DNA from: Nitratireductor soli | GTDB lineage: Bacteria > Pseudomonadota > Alphaproteobacteria > Rhizobiales > Rhizobiaceae | Reading direction: 5' to 3' | Length of the DNA stretch: 64,000 bases | Assembly: GCF_001050155.1 (NCBI RefSeq) | Contig: NZ_LFVY01000014.1 | Span: 1-64,000, forward strand | Made by a program: the position numbers and the translations under genes | Part shown: piece after piece, positions 25,916-34,139 of the stretch | How the letters are laid out: each line of letters begins with the position of its first letter | Numbering within the stretch: position 1 is the first letter of the stretch | The notes under the pieces: model-generated | What the model was told of the DNA's origin: nothing | The model's input: the letters and a program-made list of their open reading frames with translations, nothing else | The model's database searches: none

Positions 25916-26242
25916 ATGGCTACCCCAAAACCCCGCGTCAAGCTGCCCAAGACCGCGTCTGCCGGCGAAGTCGTCACCATCAAGACGCTGATCAGCCACA
26001 CGATGGAATCGGGACAGCGCAAGGACAGTGACGGCAAGGTCATCCCGCGCCAGATCATCAACAAGTTCAGCTGCGAGTTCAACGGCGCGCCGGTGTTCTC
26101 CTGCGACATCGAGCCGGCCATCTCGGCCAACCCCTATTTCGAGTTCAGCGCCAAGGTGAAGGAGAGCGGCACGTTCAAATTCACCTGGGTGGACGATGAC
26201 GGCTCCGTCTATGAGGACGAGCAGACCATCGAAGTTAAATAA
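25916..26242 (+). CDS. soxZ: SoxZ: sulfur-carrier partner of SoxY
   Basis: 108 residues, the usual size. No signal peptide is present, and SoxZ is thought to travel through Tat bound to SoxY. Family landmarks are VVTIKTLISHTMESGQRKD near 22-40 and FTWVDDDGSVYEDEQTIEV at the end. The final three codons and stop take part in the tandem duplication at 26231-26289. Confidence 0.95.
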   Translation: MATPKPRVKLPKTASAGEVVTIKTLISHTMESGQRKDSDGKVIPRQIINKFSCEFNGAPVFSCDIEPAISANPYFEFSAKVKESGTFKFTWVDDDGSVYEDEQTIEVK

Positions 26243-26289
26243 CGGCGCGAAGCGCCGGCGAAGTGAAATAACGGCGCGAAGGCGCCGGC
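26231..26289 (+). repeat. Tandem 29/30-base duplication with twin GC hairpins between soxZ and soxA
   Basis: Unit 1 (26231-26259) starts with the last codons and stop of soxZ. Unit 2 (26260-26289) repeats it with one T-to-G change and one inserted G. Each unit forms a hairpin: CGGCGC-GAA-GCGCCG in the first and GGCGC-GAAG-GCGCC in the second. They lie in the translated operon just before the soxA ribosome site. Confidence 0.85.
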
Positions 26290-26317
26290 AAGAAAACAAG
26301 TGCTTGGGAGGAGAGCC

Positions 26318-27175
26318 GTGAGACACTCATTAGCCATCGTCGGACTGGGCATGATGGTGGCGGCATTGCAGATGCCGCTGACGGCTCAGGCCGATCCCGT
26401 GGACGACGCGCTTGTCATCGACGATATCGAGATGGTCACACGTACGAAAGCGCCGGAAGGCCACCCGCTCGACGAGGTTCGCTCGGGCTGGCTCTACCGC
26501 GAGGCCGAGACGCGCGAACTGGAAGCGGATTCCTTCCAGAATCCGGGCATGCTCTATGTCGAGCAGGGCGCCGACATCTGGAACCGGGTCGAAGGCCCGG
26601 AAGGCAAGTCCTGCGCCTCCTGCCACAACGATGCGGCCGAGACCATGAAGGGCGTCGGCGCGAACTATCCGAAATGGGATGCCGACGCCAAGCGGCCGAT
26701 CAACATCGAGTTGCAGGTCGACAAATGCCGGGTCGAGAACATGGGCCTTGAGGCCTACAAGTTCGACGCGGCCGAGCAGAAGGCACTGACCACCTACATC
26801 AAGAACCAGTCGCTCGGCGAACCGGTGAAGCTCGATCTCAGCCAGGGCGAGCTGCAGAGCTGGTGGGACCAGGGCAAGGAACTCTACTACACCCGCACGG
26901 GTCAGTTGAACTTCGCCTGCGCGTCCTGCCACGAAGCCAATTCCGGCCAGTATATTCGCGCCGACCATCTGAGCCAGGGGCAGGCCAACGGCTTTCCCGT
27001 CTACCGTCTGAAACAGGCCGACATGGTGTCGTTGCACAACCGTTTTCGCGGCTGCATCCGCGACACGCGGGCCGAGACGCCGAAGGCCTTTTCCGATGAG
27101 CTGATGGCGCTGGAGGTCTATGTCACCTGGCGCGGCACCGGTCTTTCGGTCGAGACGCCCTCGGTGCGGCAATAA
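26318..27175 (+). CDS. soxA: SoxA: diheme cytochrome c subunit of SoxAX
   Basis: 285 residues from a GTG at 26318, which follows GGGAGGAG. A GTG at 26300 precedes that site and is less likely. The signal peptide is 1-25. Two heme motifs CASCH lie at 99-103 and 201-205, so this is the diheme form. Cys246 in RFRGCIRD is the active-site cysteine that ligates the catalytic heme as a persulfide. With SoxX it conjugates thiosulfate to SoxY. Confidence 0.95.
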   Translation: MRHSLAIVGLGMMVAALQMPLTAQADPVDDALVIDDIEMVTRTKAPEGHPLDEVRSGWLYREAETRELEADSFQNPGMLYVEQGADIWNRVEGPEGKSCASCHNDAAETMKGVGANYPKWDADAKRPINIELQVDKCRVENMGLEAYKFDAAEQKALTTYIKNQSLGEPVKLDLSQGELQSWWDQGKELYYTRTGQLNFACASCHEANSGQYIRADHLSQGQANGFPVYRLKQADMVSLHNRFRGCIRDTRAETPKAFSDELMALEVYVTWRGTGLSVETPSVRQ

Positions 27176-27271
27176 GCTTATGCGATGGGCGGCCCCGCCG
27201 CCCATTCCTTCCTTTCGATGACGCCGTTCTCCGGGATACTTTCCGGGGATGGTTTGGCCATGGAGTTTTGA

Positions 27272-28963
27272 ATGTTCTCTCGACGCGAGTTTCTGATGGC
27301 GGGCGCCGCACTTTCGGCCGTTGCCGGGCCCGCACTGGTCGGCCAATGGTCACGGGCGGCGGCGCAGCAGAAATTGGGCGAGAACGATCTGCTCGACTTC
27401 GACGCCTTCGGCAATGTCACGCTGGTGCATGTGACCGACATCCATGCGCAGCTCATGCCCGTCTATTTCCGCGAACCCTCGGTCAATCTTGGCGTCGGCG
27501 CGGCGGCGGGCCTGCCGCCGCATGTGACGGGGGCAGATTTCCTGAAACTCTATGGCATCGAGCCGCACAGCCCGCATGCCTATGCGCTGACGTCGGAGGA
27601 CTTTTCCGCCCTGGCCAGGAGCTACGGCAAGATGGGCGGGCTCGACCGCATCGCGGCGATCATCAAGCGCATCCGCGCCGAGCGCGGCGACAACACGCTG
27701 CTGCTCGACGGCGGCGACACCTGGCAGGGCAGCTACACCTCGCTGAAGACCAACGGCCAGGACATGGTAACGGCGATGAACGCGCTGGAGCCGGACGCCA
27801 TGACCGGGCATTGGGAGTTCACCTATGGCGCTGACCGGGTGACCGAGATCATCGACGAACTGCCCTTCGCCTTCCTCGGCGGCAACATCTATGACGCGGA
27901 ATGGAACGAGCCGGCCTTCGAGGCCTACAAGATGTTCGAGCGCGGCGGCGTCAAGGTGGCCGTCCTTGGCCAGGCCTTCCCCTATACGCCGATCGCCAAT
28001 CCACGCTGGATGTTCCCCAACTGGTCGTTCGGCATTCGCGAGGAGGATGTGGCGGCCAATGTGGCCGAGGCGCGCGCGGACGGCGCCGAGCTGGTGGTGC
28101 TGTTGTCGCATAACGGCTTCGACGTCGACCGGGCGCTGGCCTCCCGCGTCGAGGGCATCGACGTCATCCTGACCGGCCATACGCATGACGCGCTGCCCGA
28201 GCCGGTGCTGGTCGGCAAGACGCTGCTGATCGCCAGCGGCTCGCACGGAAAGTTCGTCACCCGGCTCGATGTGGACGTGCAGGACGGGGCGATGAAGGGC
28301 TTCCGCCATCGCCTGATCCCGGTTTTCTCCGATGTCATCGCGCCGGATGCGGAGATGACCAAGCTGGTGGGCGAGCTGCGCGCGCCCTATGCGGACGAAT
28401 TGAAGCGCGAGCTTGCCCGCACCGACGCGCTCCTTTATCGGCGCGGCAATTTCAACGGCACGTTCGACGATTTGATCTGCCAGGCGCTGCTCGACGTGCG
28501 CGAGGCCGACATCGCCCTTTCGCCCGGCTTCCGCTGGGGCACATCGGTGCTGCCCGGCCAGGCGATCACGGTCGAGGATTTGCACAATGCCTGCGCGATG
28601 ACCTATCCGGCCGCCTATCGCTCGACGATGAGCGGCGAGACCATCAAGACCATCCTGGAAGACGTGGCCGACAACCTCTTCAACGAGGACCCCTATTACC
28701 AGCAGGGCGGCGACATGGTGCGCGTCGGCGGCATGGGCTACGCCATCGATCCCGGCCAGACCATGGGCAACCGCATTTCCGGGATGACCCTGTTGAAGAC
28801 AGGCGAGGCCGTCGAAGCATCGCGCGACTACACCGTGGCCGGCTGGGCCTCCGTCAACGAGGCAACCGAGGGCCCGCCGATCTGGGACGTGGTGGAAGAA
28901 TACCTCACCCGCAACCCGCTGGTGCAGCTTGAGGAAAACCGCTCGGTTAAAGTTGCTGGATAA
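27272..28963 (+). CDS. soxB: SoxB: dimanganese thiosulfohydrolase
   Basis: 563 residues with a Tat signal (SRREFLMAGAALSA). The 5'-nucleotidase-type metal site is visible: VTDIHAQ near 56, LDGGDTWQG near 147, TGHWEFTYG near 176, LLSHNG near 274 and TGHTHD near 302. SoxB hydrolyses the terminal sulfonate from SoxY-bound intermediates and releases sulfate. It is 96 bases after soxA with no obvious new promoter. Confidence 0.96.
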   Translation: MFSRREFLMAGAALSAVAGPALVGQWSRAAAQQKLGENDLLDFDAFGNVTLVHVTDIHAQLMPVYFREPSVNLGVGAAAGLPPHVTGADFLKLYGIEPHSPHAYALTSEDFSALARSYGKMGGLDRIAAIIKRIRAERGDNTLLLDGGDTWQGSYTSLKTNGQDMVTAMNALEPDAMTGHWEFTYGADRVTEIIDELPFAFLGGNIYDAEWNEPAFEAYKMFERGGVKVAVLGQAFPYTPIANPRWMFPNWSFGIREEDVAANVAEARADGAELVVLLSHNGFDVDRALASRVEGIDVILTGHTHDALPEPVLVGKTLLIASGSHGKFVTRLDVDVQDGAMKGFRHRLIPVFSDVIAPDAEMTKLVGELRAPYADELKRELARTDALLYRRGNFNGTFDDLICQALLDVREADIALSPGFRWGTSVLPGQAITVEDLHNACAMTYPAAYRSTMSGETIKTILEDVADNLFNEDPYYQQGGDMVRVGGMGYAIDPGQTMGNRISGMTLLKTGEAVEASRDYTVAGWASVNEATEGPPIWDVVEEYLTRNPLVQLEENRSVKVAG

Positions 28964-28965
28964 AG

Positions 28966-28980
28966 GCCGGCAAAGCCGGC
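28966..28980 (+). terminator. Short GC hairpin after soxB
   Basis: GCCGGC-AAA-GCCGGC immediately follows the soxB stop. There is no T-run directly after it, so termination may be incomplete. It separates soxVWXYZAB from soxCD, which has its own candidate operator. Confidence 0.45.
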
Positions 28981-29061
28981 TGATCCCAATTTTCCCGTAA
29001 CGCTCTGCCGGTACGCGGAAGTCAATTCGCCGCGAGCGTTGGACAGGCCAGTCCCGTCCTG

Positions 29062-29083
29062 ATATATAGCAAAATTCATATGT
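29062..29083. promoter_or_regulatory. Candidate SoxR operator, site C (upstream of soxC)
   Basis: ATAT (29062-29065) and ATAT (29078-29081) spaced by 12, in an AT-rich patch within an otherwise GC-rich stretch, 43 bases before soxC. On the minus strand it begins ACATATG like site B. Confidence 0.45.
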
Positions 29084-29126
29084 TTATTTGTATCGCCCCT
29101 TTCGGTAGAGGAGCCGGATTGCACTC

Positions 29127-30389
29127 ATGACGAAGACATCCACAAGACGCGGCTTCATGAAGGGCGGGCTGACGGCAGGCGCAGCACTTGCCACCGCCGG
29201 CCTTGTTGCGCCGGCGCGCGCCGGGGGCGACCCGGCGATCACCGAGATCCAGGACTGGAACCGCTATTCGGGCGCCGGCGTCGACGCCAGCCCCTATGGC
29301 AAGCCTTCCGATTTCGAAGCGCATGTGATGCGGCGCAATGTGGCCTGGCTGACGGCCGACCCCGTCTCATCGGTCAATTTCACGCCGCTGCATGAGCTCG
29401 ACGGCATCATCACGCCGAACGGCCTGTGCTTCGAACGGCATCATGCCGGCGTGGCGGAGGTGGACCCGCAGCAGCACCGGCTGATGATCAACGGCCTGGT
29501 CGACACGCCGCTCGTCTTCACCATGGCCGACCTGATGCGCTTCCCGCGCGAGAACCATATCTACTTCCTCGAATGCGCAGCCAATTCCGGCATGGAATGG
29601 CGCGGCGCACAGCTCAACGGCTGCCAGTACACGCACGGCATGGTGCATTGTGTCATGTATACGGGCGTGAAGCTGAAACACCTGCTCGCGGAAGCGGGCG
29701 TGAAAACAGCCGGCAAATGGGTGATGCCCGAAGGCGCAGACGCCTCGGCCATGACGCGCTCGATCCCGCTTGAGAAAGCGATGGAGGACTGCCTGGTCGC
29801 CTTCAAGATGAATGGTGAGGCGCTGCGCCCGGAACAGGGCTATCCGCTGCGCCTCGTGGTGCCCGGCTGGGAAGGCAATATGTGGGTCAAATGGCTGCGC
29901 CGCCTGGAAGTGGGCGACGAGCCCTGGCACGCCCGCGAGGAGACCTCGAAATACACCGACCTGCTCGCCAACGGCAAGGCGCGGCGTTTCACCTGGGTGA
30001 TGGACGTCAAGTCCGTCATCACCAGTCCCAGCCCGCAAATGCCGATCACGCACGGCAAGGGCCGCACCGTGCTCACCGGGCTTGCCTGGTCGGGTGCGGG
30101 CAAGATCTCGCGCGTCGACGTGAGCCTCGACGGCGGGCGCAATTGGGTGACGGCGCGGCTCGACGGGCCGAGCCTGACGAAGGCGCTGCACCGCTTCTAC
30201 CACGAGTTCGATTGGGACGGTTCGGAGCTTTTCCTGCAATCGCGGGCGATCGACGAAGCCGGCTTCGTTCAGCCGACCAAGCAGGAATTGCGCGCCGTGC
30301 GCGGCGCAAATTCGATCTATCACAACAACGGCATCCAGACATGGCATGTGGCGAAGGACGGAGTGGTCGAAAATGTCGAGATTTCTTAA
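29127..30389 (+). CDS. soxC: SoxC: molybdenum-cofactor sulfane dehydrogenase subunit
   Basis: 420 residues with a Tat signal (TRRGFMKGGLTAGAA). The sulfite-oxidase-type molybdopterin domain spans about 90-290 with ECAANSGMEW (the molybdenum-ligating region) and PGWEGNMWVKWLRRLEV. An Ig-like dimerisation domain follows. With SoxD it removes six electrons from SoxY-bound sulfane sulfur, which lets the cell oxidise thiosulfate fully to sulfate without storing sulfur globules. Confidence 0.96.
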   Translation: MTKTSTRRGFMKGGLTAGAALATAGLVAPARAGGDPAITEIQDWNRYSGAGVDASPYGKPSDFEAHVMRRNVAWLTADPVSSVNFTPLHELDGIITPNGLCFERHHAGVAEVDPQQHRLMINGLVDTPLVFTMADLMRFPRENHIYFLECAANSGMEWRGAQLNGCQYTHGMVHCVMYTGVKLKHLLAEAGVKTAGKWVMPEGADASAMTRSIPLEKAMEDCLVAFKMNGEALRPEQGYPLRLVVPGWEGNMWVKWLRRLEVGDEPWHAREETSKYTDLLANGKARRFTWVMDVKSVITSPSPQMPITHGKGRTVLTGLAWSGAGKISRVDVSLDGGRNWVTARLDGPSLTKALHRFYHEFDWDGSELFLQSRAIDEAGFVQPTKQELRAVRGANSIYHNNGIQTWHVAKDGVVENVEIS

Positions 30390-31494
30390 GGCCCTTGCGG
30401 TGCTCGCGCCGTTCCTGATCACCGCCAATGGCGCCACGGCGCAGGATGCCGATGCCGGCGCCAAGGTGTTCAACAAATGCAAGGCCTGCCATGTGGTCGG
30501 CGAAGGCGCCAAGCACCGGGTCGGGCCGGAACTGAACGATCTGTTCGGCCGTACCGCCGGTTCGGCCGAGGGCTACAAATACTCGCCCGCCATGACCACG
30601 GCCGGCGAAGGCGGCCTCGTCTGGAACGATGAAAGCCTGCATGCCTATCTCGTCGCGCCACGCAGCTTTGTGAAGGGCACGAAAATGGCCTTCGCCGGCC
30701 TGAAGAAACAGGAGGAGATCGACAATCTCCTCGCGTTCCTGAAATCCTATTCCAGCGATGCGGCCGCACCGCAGGAGGAGGAGGCCAAGCCCGAGGAAAA
30801 GAGCGAGGCGCCGGCAGCCGCACCGGAGAAAAAAACCGAGGCGGAAATCCCGCCCCCCTCTGCTGCCCCCGCGACGGCAGTTGCCACGCATGGCGTGTTT
30901 CATCTCGGCCGCCCGGCGACCGGCGACGAAATTGCCGCCTGGGACATCGACGTGCGGCCGGACGGACAGGGATTGCCCGACGGCCGTGGGACCGTCGCCC
31001 AGGGCGAAGTGCTCTATTCGGACCAGTGCGCAGCCTGTCATGGCGATTTCGGCGAGGCGATCGGCCGCTGGCCGGTGCTGGCCGGCGGGCTGGACACGCT
31101 GACCAATGACCGGCCGGTCAAGTCCATCGGCTCCTATTGGCCGTATCTGTCGACCGTCTATGACTACATCCGCCGTTCCATGCCCTTCGGCGACGCGCGC
31201 TCCCTGTCGGATGACGATGTCTATGCGCTGACCGCCTATGTGCTGTATCTGAACGACATCGTGACGGACGAGGATTTCGAGCTCAGCCGCGACAATTTCA
31301 CCGCCGTCGATATGCCCAACAAGGACGGCTTCATCGACGACGACCGCTTGTCCGAGACGCACTACGCCGACAAGGCGGAACCCTGCATGAAGGATTGCAG
31401 ACCGGGCACGGCCGAGATCACCGCGCACGCCGCCGTGCTCGACGTGACGCCTGACGGCGAGGACGATGGAGAGGGCGCCCCCTCCATCGAATAG
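30373..31494 (+). CDS. soxD: SoxD: diheme cytochrome c subunit of sulfane dehydrogenase
   Basis: 373 residues, signal peptide 1-23. Heme motifs CKACH (36-40) and CAACH (219-223) lie in two cytochrome c domains joined by a Glu/Pro/Ala-rich linker at about 129-168. It accepts electrons from SoxC. The ATG lies inside the end of soxC (17-base overlap), so the two are coupled. It converges with the second YeeE gene, with three bases between the stops. Confidence 0.95.
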   Translation: MSRFLKALAVLAPFLITANGATAQDADAGAKVFNKCKACHVVGEGAKHRVGPELNDLFGRTAGSAEGYKYSPAMTTAGEGGLVWNDESLHAYLVAPRSFVKGTKMAFAGLKKQEEIDNLLAFLKSYSSDAAAPQEEEAKPEEKSEAPAAAPEKKTEAEIPPPSAAPATAVATHGVFHLGRPATGDEIAAWDIDVRPDGQGLPDGRGTVAQGEVLYSDQCAACHGDFGEAIGRWPVLAGGLDTLTNDRPVKSIGSYWPYLSTVYDYIRRSMPFGDARSLSDDDVYALTAYVLYLNDIVTDEDFELSRDNFTAVDMPNKDGFIDDDRLSETHYADKAEPCMKDCRPGTAEITAHAAVLDVTPDGEDDGEGAPSIE

Positions 31495-31497
31495 GCT

Positions 31498-32604
31498 CTA
31501 CTCGGCGGGAACGGGTGCAGCCTGACGCGCCTCGTTCCCTGCCCGCACCGGGCGGTCAACGAAACGGTCCGCGACGGCAGCGCCGGCAATCATGGCGGCA
31601 AGGCCAGCGACCGACGACAGCGCCAGCACCGAGCCGCCGGTAAAGCCGGCGCCGATGGTGCAGCCGACCGCCAATATGCCGCCAAAACCCATCAGCACCG
31701 CACCAAGCGTGTAACGCAGGATCGAGGGCGTGCCGGGCTCGGCGAAAGTGGCGATGCGGAAATCGCGAAACGCCAGCGCTGCCAGCAAGGCGCCGAGCAG
31801 CGTGCCGATCAGAACGCCTTGATCGAGGCCGGGATCGAGGCCGGCGCTCCCGGCGCCACCGAGGATTTCACCGGTAGTGGCAAGCGGCCGGATATAGGAC
31901 AGGCTTTCGGCCTGGATCGGCTCGAAGAGCTGCTGCGAGATCGCATAGGTGAACCACCAGCCGGCGACGACGGCGAGACCAACACCAACGCCCCCCAGAA
32001 GCCGCCACAGCGAGGGACGCGCCTTGACGACCAGGCCAAGCGCAGCAACGGCCACAAGCGCGCCGAGCGCAACGCCCGCCCAACGGCCGAGACCGGCATG
32101 GGCGAGGATGTCGTTGCCGCCCACATCCGCCGTGCTCCACAGACCCGACACCGCGTCGCGGGCCGGCACCAGGAAGCCGCTATAGGTGGCCAGGCCCACC
32201 ACGGCGATGATCAGCGACGAATAGAGGGCGCGCAGATTGCCGGACGCCGTCAGCACCAGAAGGCGCGACACGCAGCCGCGCGCCAGCACCATGCCGACGC
32301 CGAACACGCCGCCGCCGATCAGCGCCCCGGACAGGCTTTGCGCGGTGGAGAAAAAGCGCGTTTCGGTGACGTTGAGCTGATCCTGCAACAGCAGCAATTG
32401 TACGCCGAGCACCGCGACGGCAAAGCCCGCGGCCCAGATGGCAAGCGCCTGCAAGTCGCGTCTGCGTGTCAGATCGAGCACCGCCGAACGGGTGCAGAAG
32501 CGGCTGCGCTGGGCGAAAATGCCGAATGCCGCGCCAACCACCGCACCACCCGCCAGAAGCGCACCGCTTTCGCCGAAGCGGTCGATCAGGGGTACAAAAT
32601 CCAT
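31498..32604 (-). CDS. Second YeeE/YedE-family sulfur-compound transporter, SoxT paralogue
   Basis: 368 residues from the ATG at 32604 with GGAG nine bases upstream. A longer frame to 32937 has no ribosome site. Many membrane helices are present. The three cysteine motifs of the family are SRFCTRSAV near 35, ARGCVSRL near 109 and AVGCTIGAGFTGGSVLALSS near 327. It shares the plan of SoxT but is clearly diverged. It converges on soxD and probably imports or exports a sulfur species connected with the pathway. Confidence 0.87.
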   Translation of the reverse strand: MDFVPLIDRFGESGALLAGGAVVGAAFGIFAQRSRFCTRSAVLDLTRRRDLQALAIWAAGFAVAVLGVQLLLLQDQLNVTETRFFSTAQSLSGALIGGGVFGVGMVLARGCVSRLLVLTASGNLRALYSSLIIAVVGLATYSGFLVPARDAVSGLWSTADVGGNDILAHAGLGRWAGVALGALVAVAALGLVVKARPSLWRLLGGVGVGLAVVAGWWFTYAISQQLFEPIQAESLSYIRPLATTGEILGGAGSAGLDPGLDQGVLIGTLLGALLAALAFRDFRIATFAEPGTPSILRYTLGAVLMGFGGILAVGCTIGAGFTGGSVLALSSVAGLAAMIAGAAVADRFVDRPVRAGNEARQAAPVPAE

Positions 32605-33014
32605 GACTATCGTCTCCAGTAGACTGATATTCCAAGATACTGGAAAAATACCGTGGTTTGAGGGTATGGTTTTGCTCCATTCAAGCGCTCGCTGGAACAA
32701 ACCAAGCGCCGAAAGCCTCAAACAGAGACTGCTTTGCCGAACGCTGCCGACGACGCCTGTTTCGAGCGGCGGGCGGTGCCGACAGCAGTAAAGGAGCGGA
32801 TTTGGCATGGCTGCAGTGCAAACCAGCGCTGCTTTGTGCAAAAGACGTATAAAAACACTGTTGAAATCGATTTCATTCTGAATACAATCGATTTCATTGG
32901 CGCGGCACGCTCGATTGAGCCGCTGAGGACGCGTCAATGGAGGAATTGGCGCGCGGCCACCGGTGGAGGAGAAACCATCCGGATCGGCGGCGCATCTTGT
33001 CAGGGAGGAATTTC
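32605..33014. promoter_or_regulatory. Divergent regulatory region between SoxT paralogue and sugar importer
   Basis: No gene is seen in these 410 bases. Close to the minus-strand gene lies an inverted repeat TTCCA-N6-TGGAA (about 32630-32645). The right half holds the LacI-type promoter described separately. The middle 200 bases show no clear structure. Confidence 0.5.
32861..32896 (+). promoter_or_regulatory. Promoter covered by two LacI-type operators
   Basis: A -35 box TTGAAA (32861-32866) and a -10 box TACAAT (32883-32888) are 16 bases apart. TGAAATCGATTTCA at 32862-32875 is a perfect 14-base palindrome that fits the LacI-family consensus with central CG. TACAATCGATTTCA at 32883-32896 matches it at 12 of 14 positions. 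The operator centres are 21 bases apart, on the same face of the helix, and each covers one promoter box. This predicts tight repression by the LacI protein encoded at 37584. Confidence 0.7.
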
Positions 33015-34037
33015 ATGAAACGATTGGCAACAATCGCGGTGGCCGCCGCGGCACTCGCCGGCACGGCGCTTTCGGCCTATGCGCAAGATTTCAAGATCGG
33101 CCTGTCGAACGGCTGGGTCGGCAGCGAGTGGCGCACGCAGATGATCGAGGAGGCGGAAGCGGCCGCTGCCCTGTGGAAAGAGCGCGGCGTCAACGTCGAA
33201 GTGGTGGCGCAGAGCGCCAATGTCGACGTGCCCGGCCAGATCGCCCATGTGCGCAACTTCATCAGCCAGGGCGTCAACGCCATCATCATCAACCCGAACA
33301 GCCCGACGGCCTTCGATCCCGTCTTCGCCCAGGCCAAGGAAGCCGGCATTCTGGTGATCGCCACCGACGCCGAAGTCTCCTCGCCCGATGCGACCTATGT
33401 CGGCATCGACCAGAAGGGCTGGGCGATGGAAAGCGCCAAATGGCTGGCCGAGACATTGGCGGGCAAGGGCAAGGTCGTGGCCATCAACGGCGTTGCCGGC
33501 CATCCGGCAAACGAGATGCGCGTCGCCGGTTATCGCGAAGTGTTCGGCCAGCACGAAGGCATCGAGATCGTCAACGAAGTCAACGCCAACTGGGACCAGG
33601 CACAAGGCCAGCAGGCGATGCAGAACCTGCTTGCCACCTATCCCGACATCGATGGCGTCTGGGTGCAGGACGGCATGGCCGCCGGCGCCTGGCGCTCGAT
33701 CATGGATGCGGGCAAGGGAGGCGACATCGCTGCCACCGGCGAGATCCGCAAGGATTTCATCGACATCTGGACCGAGAACAAGCTGAACTCCGGCGCTTCG
33801 GTGAACCCGCCCGGCGTAATGGCCAGCGCGTTGAACGTCGCCGTTTTGATGCTACAGGACCGCGAATTGAAGGAGCCGGCGACGGCCGGGCAGTATGGCA
33901 ACGCCATGTATCTGCCGATCCCGTTCATCGGCTCGGACAACCTCGCCGAGGCCGCGGCCTCGATGGAGGGCAAGCCCGGCTACTACTCCTACACCAGCGC
34001 GCTGTCGATCGAAGACGCCGAGGCGCTGTTCAAGTAG
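33015..34037 (+). CDS. Periplasmic sugar-binding protein of a CUT2-type ABC importer
   Basis: 340 residues from an ATG at 33015 after GGGAGGAA. Signal peptide 1-24 (LATIAVAAAALAGTALSAYA). The two-lobed ribose-binding-type fold is evident: FKIGLSNGWVGSEWRTQMIE near 26, NAIIINPNSPTAFDPV near 95 and GKVVAINGVAGHPANEMRV near 153. First gene of the operon. The ligand is not evident. A cyclic polyol or an unusual sugar is possible given the dehydrogenase at the end. Confidence 0.92.
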   Translation: MKRLATIAVAAAALAGTALSAYAQDFKIGLSNGWVGSEWRTQMIEEAEAAAALWKERGVNVEVVAQSANVDVPGQIAHVRNFISQGVNAIIINPNSPTAFDPVFAQAKEAGILVIATDAEVSSPDATYVGIDQKGWAMESAKWLAETLAGKGKVVAINGVAGHPANEMRVAGYREVFGQHEGIEIVNEVNANWDQAQGQQAMQNLLATYPDIDGVWVQDGMAAGAWRSIMDAGKGGDIAATGEIRKDFIDIWTENKLNSGASVNPPGVMASALNVAVLMLQDRELKEPATAGQYGNAMYLPIPFIGSDNLAEAAASMEGKPGYYSYTSALSIEDAEALFK

Positions 34038-34043
34038 GATTTG

Positions 34044-34103
34044 CGTCGGCGCTCGCCCCTCACCCTTACCCTCTCCCCGCAGACGGGGAGAGGGAGGCAT
34101 TAA
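34044..34103. repeat. Intergenic palindromic element with CTCTCCCCG/CGGGGAGAG stem
   Basis: A pyrimidine-rich lead-in is followed by CCTCTCCCCG-CAGA-CGGGGAGAGG. This stem-loop type is a frequent intergenic repeat in rhizobial genomes. It sits in the 102-base gap between the binding-protein gene and the ATPase gene and may set their expression ratio. Confidence 0.6.
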
Positions 34104-34139
34104 CGCCGTGCCAACCTTGAAGCGATTGATGTACGGGTC

